Assembly: GCF_001704295.1 (NCBI RefSeq)
Contig: NZ_CP012334.1
Coordinates: forward strand, 4,042,084 to 4,106,083
DNA from: Bordetella sp. H567
Lineage (GTDB): Bacteria; Pseudomonadota; Gammaproteobacteria; Burkholderiales; Burkholderiaceae_B
Reading direction: 5' to 3'
Length of the DNA stretch: 64,000 nt
Shown: piece after piece, positions 59,071 through 64,000 of the stretch
Layout: every line of letters starts with the position of its first letter
Position numbering within the stretch: the stretch's first letter is position 1
Translations under genes and position numbers: made by a program
Notes under the pieces: generated by a model
What the model was told of the DNA's origin: nothing
Databases searched by the model: none
The model's input: only the letters and a program-made list of their open reading frames with translations

Positions 59071-60054
59071 CTACTGCGGCTGTATGCCCGACTTGCGGAT
59101 GACGTCTCCCCAGCGTTGGCTTTCGCTGCGGATGAACTCCCTGAATTCCTCGGGCGTCGAGCCCTTGGGCTCCGCGCCTTCCTCGACCAGCATTTTGTTC
59201 ACCGCCGGCGCGTGCACGAACCTGACGATCTCGCGATGCAGCTTGTCGATGATGGGTTTGGGCGTGCCCTTGGGCGCCAGGACGCCGTACCAGACGCTGG
59301 CCGCATAACCCGGTACGGTCTCCGCGACCGTGGGCACCTCGGGTAACGCGGGATTGCGCTGCGGCGTGGTGACCGCCACCGCGCGCAGCTGGTGGTTCTT
59401 GACGAAGGCCAGCCCCGCCGTCATGTCGGCGAAGGTCATGGTTACCTCGCCCGTCATCACCGCCTGGATGGCCGGCGCCGTTCCCTTGTACGGCACGTGC
59501 AGCATGTCCGCGCCGGAAAGCACTTTCAGCAACTGGGCAGAGAGGTGTGCCGTCCCGCCCAGCCCGGACGACGAAAACGTCAGCTTCCCGGGCTCCTTGC
59601 GGGCCAGGTCCAGCAGATCCTTTACCGTATGGATAGGCGAATCGTTCTTCACCAGCAGGACCGCGGGCACATCGGCGATCAGGCTGATGGGTTCCAGGTC
59701 TTTCTGCGGGTCGTAGTTCAGTTTCTTCATCAGGTAGGGCGCGACCACCAGCGGCGAGGGCGAATCCAGGATCAGCGTATAGCCGTCCGGCGCGGCGGTG
59801 ATCAGCGACTGGGTGCCCACCACGCCGCCTGCGCCCGGGCGGTTTTCCACCACCACCGGTACGCCGAGTTCCTGGGTCAGGTTCCGCGCAACCATGCGCG
59901 CCATGATGTCCACACCGCCGCCCGGCTCGTAGGGCGAGATCAACCGTATCGGCCGGTTCGGGTAAGACCCACTGGACGGCGTTTCCGCATGCGCGGCAAA
60001 GTAAGGACTCAGGGCCAGGACGGCGCACAGCGCCACGCGGCAAGGCAGCTTCAT
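59071..60054 (-). CDS. Tripartite tricarboxylate transporter substrate-binding protein (Bug family)
   Basis: A 327-residue periplasmic receptor. Signal peptide RVALCAVLALSPYFAAHA; Bug motifs PIRLISPYEPGGGVDIMARMV, VENRPGAGGVVGTQSLITAAPDG, HVPYKGTAPAIQAV and LRAVAVTTPQRNPALPEVPTV. ATG at 60054 starts MKLPCRVA with AACGATATG context and a weak ribosome site. A GGTATACC palindrome lies about 70 bases upstream. It precedes the ornithine-cyclodeaminase-like gene by about 120 bases on the same strand, so they probably form an operon. Confidence 0.9.
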   Translation of the reverse strand: MKLPCRVALCAVLALSPYFAAHAETPSSGSYPNRPIRLISPYEPGGGVDIMARMVARNLTQELGVPVVVENRPGAGGVVGTQSLITAAPDGYTLILDSPSPLVVAPYLMKKLNYDPQKDLEPISLIADVPAVLLVKNDSPIHTVKDLLDLARKEPGKLTFSSSGLGGTAHLSAQLLKVLSGADMLHVPYKGTAPAIQAVMTGEVTMTFADMTAGLAFVKNHQLRAVAVTTPQRNPALPEVPTVAETVPGYAASVWYGVLAPKGTPKPIIDKLHREIVRFVHAPAVNKMLVEEGAEPKGSTPEEFREFIRSESQRWGDVIRKSGIQPQ

Positions 60055-60124
60055 ATCGTTGTCTCCGATCACCTTGGGAGCGGCCGGTGTCGCATGGACC
60101 CGGCCATGTTTATTAGTATGCTAC

Positions 60125-60132
60125 GGTATACC
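60125..60132. promoter_or_regulatory. GGTATACC palindrome upstream of Bug receptor gene
   Basis: The eight-base palindrome is centred about 74 bases before the Bug gene start, in an AT-rich stretch. FCD-type GntR regulators often bind such TGGTATACCA-like sites. The window has a GntR gene 60 kb away, but no link is implied. Confidence 0.3.
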
Positions 60133-60251
60133 ATCTTTACTACAGCGACAATGATGGTTTATTCCGCATGACAGACGGCTTAATCGTCCCCCGCATGCCG
60201 CACGGGTCCGCACGGACAGGACCCGCTCTTCTCACACACCCGGAAAGCGAA

Positions 60252-60277
60252 ACGCCCGACGGTTTCCCGTCGGGCGT
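60252..60277 (-). terminator. Hairpin terminator behind opgD
   Basis: An 11-base-pair GC-rich stem (60252-60262 with 60267-60277) with a four-base loop, 62 bases past the opgD stop on the minus strand. A T-rich tail is short (TTTCGCTTTCC), so strength is uncertain. Confidence 0.55.
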
Positions 60278-60339
60278 CCAGGGCGTCGGCCGATGCGGCC
60301 GCGCGATGCGTTGGGCTGGTGTCCCAGCCCGATGCGCCG

Positions 60340-61965
60340 TCAGGTGTACCGGCGCTTCTCCGGCGGCGGCGGAAAATACTGATACAGCCAGGTCTCGCTG
60401 AGAACCTGCTTATCGCTGATACGCCGGATGAATCCCCGCATCTCCACGGGTTCGGTGCTGTTGTCGGTCGGATACCAGTCGAACATGGCGCGAAAGCCTT
60501 CCACTTCGGGATGCAGCGCGAAGATCTGGAAATCCTGGGCGCGGCCATGGGACACCGTGATCACGGATTCGATGCGCTCGTTCCTGTCCATGCCGTGCAG
60601 CGGCCCGCCCACGAAATCGATGGCGAAGCGGCGCGCCCAGACGTCCGGATAGTGTTCGCCCGGGGCCCAGCCTTCCGTGAAGCCACCCATGCCGCTGCGC
60701 GTTGCCAGCACGCGGGCCAGCGACGGCTGCACGGGCGCCAATGCGGCCCAATGCAGCTTGTAGCCATAGTGCAGCGACTGGCCGGCCTTGACCGGTTCCT
60801 TCGGATTCCAGAGCGCTACGATGTTATCCAGGGTTTCGCCCGTGGTGGGCAATTCCATCAGATTGATGGCGCCCTCGCCCCACGCGGTGGTGGGTTCCAC
60901 CCATAGGCTGGGCCGGCGGCTGTACCAGTCCACGGTGTCCTGGTAAGACGTGAAGTCGTGGTCCGTCTGCAGCAAGCCGAAGCCGCGCGGATTGTTGTCC
61001 ATGTACACATTGAACTGGATACGCTCCGGGTTGTTCAGCGGGCGGCATATCCATTCTCCATTGCCCCGCCACATCGAGAGCCGGTCCGAGTCGTGGATCT
61101 TGGGATGGATGGTGTCGCACATGCGGCGCTCATTCGTGCCGCAGCTGAACATGCTGGTCATCGGCGCGATGCCGAGCTGCTTGATGTCCTTGCGCGCGTT
61201 GACGTGGGCGTCGATGTCCATGACGACGCGGTCATGCAGGCAATTGATGTCGAAACGGTAGGCCCCGGTGAGACTGGGCGAATCCATCAGGGCGTAGAGC
61301 ACGAAGCGGGTGCTGTCCCGTGCGGGTGTTTCGAACCAGAATTCGACGAAATCCGGGAATTCCTCCACCGTGCCGATGTAGGTGTTTACCGCCACGCCGC
61401 GCGCGGACAAGCCATATTGTCCGGTGTTGTCCACGGCGCGGAAGTAGCTGGCCCCCAGGAAGGACACGATGTCGTACTTGTCGATATTCGGCTGCTTGAA
61501 CACCTTCAGCCCGGAGAATCCCAAGTCGCCCTCGAGCTGGCCGACGTCCACCCCGCTGCTGTCGTAGTCGAACAGTTCGGGCCGGAAGTGGACTTCCTTG
61601 GCAATGCGGGTTTTGGGATCGATGCTATGCATGCGGACCGGCGTGCGAAACCCCATGCCGACGTGGAAGAACTGCACATCCAGTTTTCCCTTGCGTCCCC
61701 ACAACGAATGCGCGGCGTCATACTGGATGGCATTGAACTGCTGCGGCGTCATGTTCGCCAGGGTGGGCGGCAGCACCTGCCGGGTGTCCACATAGGGCTT
61801 GGCGGCCAATTCCTTGGCGCGATCCTGCACGCGCTCGAAACTGAAGGGTGTGGCTTCGCCGTCGGCGATGTCCGCGAACGCGCGCGAGGCAAACAGGAAA
61901 GGGGCCGGCAAACCCGAGCAGGCCGCCAAGGCCGTGGAGGCTTTGAGCAGTGATCGTCGATGCAT
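60340..61965 (-). CDS. opgD: Glucan biosynthesis protein D (OpgD/MdoD)
   Basis: A 541-residue periplasmic enzyme for osmoregulated periplasmic glucans, shaping the length and branching of the glucose backbone. Tat signal peptide at the start ([15 protein letters not shown], twin Arg at 3-4; OpgD in E. coli is Tat-exported). Family features: [39 protein letters not shown] and [21 protein letters not shown] near 365-385. No opgH or opgG gene is in the window. Length agrees with the family. Confidence 0.93.
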   Translation of the reverse strand: MHRRSLLKASTALAACSGLPAPFLFASRAFADIADGEATPFSFERVQDRAKELAAKPYVDTRQVLPPTLANMTPQQFNAIQYDAAHSLWGRKGKLDVQFFHVGMGFRTPVRMHSIDPKTRIAKEVHFRPELFDYDSSGVDVGQLEGDLGFSGLKVFKQPNIDKYDIVSFLGASYFRAVDNTGQYGLSARGVAVNTYIGTVEEFPDFVEFWFETPARDSTRFVLYALMDSPSLTGAYRFDINCLHDRVVMDIDAHVNARKDIKQLGIAPMTSMFSCGTNERRMCDTIHPKIHDSDRLSMWRGNGEWICRPLNNPERIQFNVYMDNNPRGFGLLQTDHDFTSYQDTVDWYSRRPSLWVEPTTAWGEGAINLMELPTTGETLDNIVALWNPKEPVKAGQSLHYGYKLHWAALAPVQPSLARVLATRSGMGGFTEGWAPGEHYPDVWARRFAIDFVGGPLHGMDRNERIESVITVSHGRAQDFQIFALHPEVEGFRAMFDWYPTDNSTEPVEMRGFIRRISDKQVLSETWLYQYFPPPPEKRRYT

Positions 61966-62224
61966 GGATACCTATGGAAAACGTAGCCAAAGAAAGGGCG
62001 TGGCCGGAACCGCGCCACGCCCGAACACCCACATTGAACCATAGCTTTCAGATCATTCCGACCCGACGAGGCGCCTGAATAGAACGCCGTGTCAGGACGT
62101 CACCAACCGACACGCCCGGAAAAGAAGCGGCCGGCGGATGGAGCCTCTGCGAAGGGCTTTTCCCTTACCGGGACCCAAGGCCGCCGGACCGATGGAAGGC
62201 GCCGCGGCCCCTTCAAGCGCGGCA

Positions 62225-62899
62225 TCACGCAAGCCGGTGTGCCACCACGGGATTTTCCGGTCGGGCGCTGCTCGCGCCTTGAACGGCTTGTTTCGGCGTG
62301 CCGCTGATTTCGACGACAACGGCCCGAGCCTTGGCCAAGGGCGCGTGTTTGCTTCCAAAGCCGGGGCCACGCCCGATCGCGGTGATCAGGCCTTCATCCA
62401 CCCCCCTGTAGACCAGGAAATCCTTCACGGCCTGCGCCCGCATCTTGCCGAACTCCGAGAAGAACGGGAAATAGCCCTTGATCTCGATTTCCTTGACGTC
62501 CATGCCTTTGGCAACGTCGACGACCTTGTCGAGCTCGGCACGCAGATCATCGCCCTTGAGCAATTCACTCAGCGGGCCGTCGACGCGCTCGATGGTGATC
62601 TTGGTCGTCGACACGTCACGCTTTCCGCGCGCCTGTCCAACGGCTTCTTCGGGCCGGAGTGTGCACGATGCCGGGTCGAGCATGTCCGGCGCTCGGGTCA
62701 CCGGGAGGGCGCCGGCGAAAGACACGGCGGCATTTTCCAGTAAAGCTTGGCCGCCAGCCTCGGGGAGTCTGCCGGCTTGCCTGGCGTCCAATGCAACGGC
62801 GTCCGGCGTCTTCGAAGGTGTGACCGGGCCGGCGTTGTCCGCGAAAGGCGCGAAACTGGCAAGGTAGGCGCCGGGATTGGGGCTGATGGATGTTCCCAT
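62225..62899 (-). CDS. Protein with a divergent OmpA-like C-terminal domain, no signal peptide
   Basis: A 224-residue protein. Residues about 105-205 have an OmpA-like fold pattern (AKGMDVKEIEIKGYFPFFSEFGKMRAQAVKDFLVYRGVDEGLI, then KARAVVVEISG), where MRAQAVKDFLV...GV resembles the SxxRAxxVxxYLxxxGV helix; the peptidoglycan Asp/Arg pair is only partly kept. The N-terminal 90 residues are Pro/Ala-rich and disordered-like, with no signal peptide or lipobox. The second ATG of the pair (62899) is used because the ribosome site GGAGAC lies about eight bases before it. Secretion by another route or a non-envelope role is possible. Confidence 0.6.
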   Translation of the reverse strand: MGTSISPNPGAYLASFAPFADNAGPVTPSKTPDAVALDARQAGRLPEAGGQALLENAAVSFAGALPVTRAPDMLDPASCTLRPEEAVGQARGKRDVSTTKITIERVDGPLSELLKGDDLRAELDKVVDVAKGMDVKEIEIKGYFPFFSEFGKMRAQAVKDFLVYRGVDEGLITAIGRGPGFGSKHAPLAKARAVVVEISGTPKQAVQGASSARPENPVVAHRLA

Positions 62900-63118
62900 G
62901 ATCATGTCTCCAGGAAAATAGCGTGGAACTGCGGGCGATATGTTTCTGGCCCGAAGGGGCCGGTTCCGGCCCGTGCCATCGCAAACGGACGCCATAGGGC
63001 ATATCGGACGCAATGACGGCCTGCGACATCCCCCGCCAGGTCCCAGCGGCTTTGGCGCTACGATAGCGCTCGTCCGCGGCCATTGCGTCTCGCCACGCCG
63101 CTGCCTCCTTGTGCCGAC

Positions 63119-63742
63119 ATGCCACCCGCCGTTCCGTCTTCCACCGTTCCGCCCTTCGTCGTCCTGGACGCCTGCGTCCTGATGTCGTCCATCCTTCGCC
63201 CGCTGCTGCTGCGCCTGGCCCGCGAGAGGATATACAGGCCGGTATGGAGCGCACGCATCGGCGAGGAATGGATACGCAACGCCGCCCGCCTATGGAAAGT
63301 GACGACGGATGAGGTGGCCCTGCTATGGGCGGCCATGCAGCGCGAGTTTCCCGATGCCGACGCAGGCGACGTGCTGCCCTACGAGACCGGCCTGCGCTAC
63401 AGCGATCCCAAGGACCATCACGTCATCGCCGCCGGCCTGGCGAAACGCGCGCGATGCGGCCTGCAGCAGCCGCCCGCCGTGCTGGTCATGACGTGGAATT
63501 TGAAGGACTTCAATCGATCGGAGATGCGCCGGCTGGGCATGGATGCCTTCAATCCCGACAGGCTGCTATCGCAGTGGTGGGGGCAATCGACGGCCACCCT
63601 GCGGCTGGCGCTGCAGGGCGTCGCGGCCGACGCGGCGGCGCTCGGACGGGAACCGGAGCCACTGGCTACCACCCTGCATCGGGAACGGCTTTATCGTCTG
63701 CGTGCATTGGTAAACCAGGATCCCGCGGCCGGCGCGACGTAA
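63119..63742 (+). CDS. PIN-domain protein
   Basis: A 207-residue protein. Opening FVVLDACVLMSSILRPLLLRL at about 13-33 is the PIN beta-1/alpha-1 with the first catalytic Asp17, and LRYSDPKDHHVIAAGLAKRA near 96-115 and VLVMTWNLKDFNRSEM near 127-142 hold later acidic positions. PIN proteins are metal-dependent ribonucleases, often VapC toxins; this one is longer than VapC (about 130) and no antitoxin gene is adjacent, so a stand-alone role is more likely. The ATG has only a weak ribosome site. Confidence 0.78.
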   Translation: MPPAVPSSTVPPFVVLDACVLMSSILRPLLLRLARERIYRPVWSARIGEEWIRNAARLWKVTTDEVALLWAAMQREFPDADAGDVLPYETGLRYSDPKDHHVIAAGLAKRARCGLQQPPAVLVMTWNLKDFNRSEMRRLGMDAFNPDRLLSQWWGQSTATLRLALQGVAADAAALGREPEPLATTLHRERLYRLRALVNQDPAAGAT

Positions 63743-63794
63743 CGCGACGCAACGGGCGCCGCGCCGTGCCGCAGGTGCGCGGGCAATCGCCACA

Positions 63795-64000
63795 TCAATG
63801 ATCGTGGTTGCTGGCCGCGAAGCCGGCCGCATTCAAGCGGTCGATGACTTCGGCGATGTGCTCCGGGCCGCGCGTCTGCAGCACGAAATCCACTTCCACA
63901 TTGCGCACCGGCAGCGCCGTGAACGCCCGCTGGTGATGGACTTCGGTGATATTGGCGTGGGCCTCGGCGATGACGGCCGTGGCGTGCGCGAGGGCACCCG
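63795..64000 (-). CDS. Threonine ammonia-lyase, C-terminal ACT domain fragment
   Basis: The last 67 codons of a gene that continues to the right. The peptide ALAHATAVIAEAHANITEVHHQ, then VEVDFVLQTRGPEHIAEVI matches the C-terminal ACT-like regulatory domain of the shorter (TdcB/catabolic-like) threonine dehydratases. It converts threonine to 2-oxobutyrate and ammonia. It converges with the PIN gene, 52 bases between stops. Confidence 0.8.
   Translation of the reverse strand, partial: GALAHATAVIAEAHANITEVHHQRAFTALPVRNVEVDFVLQTRGPEHIAEVIDRLNAAGFAASNHDH

Noticed and set aside
63119-63742. VapC toxin of a VapBC pair
   Set aside because: The protein is about 75 residues longer than usual VapC and no VapB-like antitoxin precedes it.

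Overview
The window looks like the chromosome of a high-GC betaproteobacterium of the Alcaligenaceae, most like Bordetella or Achromobacter. The basis is three periplasmic receptors of the tripartite-tricarboxylate (Bug) type, many LysR regulators, a secG-tpiA pair beside tRNA-Leu(GAG), an opgD-type glucan gene and DUF2282/DUF692 metal genes. No phage, transposon or CRISPR array was seen. Both ends cut genes: an ABC-permease-like C-terminus on the left and a threonine ammonia-lyase C-terminus on the right.

Layout. 0.2-4.5 kb: a GntR regulator and a three-gene catabolic operon (MmgE/PrpD, isopropylmalate-dehydrogenase-like, PdxA-like). 4.6-7.3 kb: a drug-efflux permease divergent from a LysR gene. 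7.3-12.2 kb: a bufferin-type copper-response locus (bufA, bufB, bufC, DoxX) followed by an ECF sigma gene flanked by two NrsF-like anti-sigma genes; a sigma-F-like promoter lies upstream of bufA. 12.2-15 kb: stress genes (YciF ferritin-like, Mn catalase), an unknown gene under a perfect LexA box, and a small iron-permease-family protein. 15-18 kb: a Bug receptor and a UGSC-family protein whose frame crosses an in-frame TGA, best read as selenocysteine. 18-23 kb: SDR, FNT channel, VOC protein, LysR and MFS genes. 22.8-26.4 kb: pqiABC. 26.5-29.7 kb: a YSC84 lipoprotein, a lone receiver, and a FixJ/FixL-like pair, with a shared palindrome in front of the first two. 30-38 kb: patatin lipoprotein, tRNA-Leu, amidase, Bug receptor, LysR, secG, tpiA and a quinone reductase. 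38-48 kb: small proteins and then a tight redox/carbohydrate operon (ThDP oxidase, enolase-superfamily enzyme, duplicated membrane protein, gluconate-dehydrogenase subunit 3, GMC oxidoreductase, SDR, GH15). 48-52 kb: AhpD-like, MBL, M24 and GlxA/AraC genes. 52-53.3 kb: a tRNA-Ser(UGA) gene split by a group I intron, an orphan antitoxin and tRNA-Leu(UAA). 53.6-64 kb: DUF4153, DsbA-like, PRC-barrel, ornithine-cyclodeaminase-like, Bug, OpgD, OmpA-like and PIN-domain genes.

The most unusual items are the group I intron in a serine tRNA, the probable selenocysteine codon with a candidate bSECIS hairpin at the expected spacing, the bufferin operon with two unequal anti-sigma factors, the SOS-controlled orphan gene, and the paired operators beside the FixJ-like regulator. 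All calls were made by reading the sequence; no database search was run.
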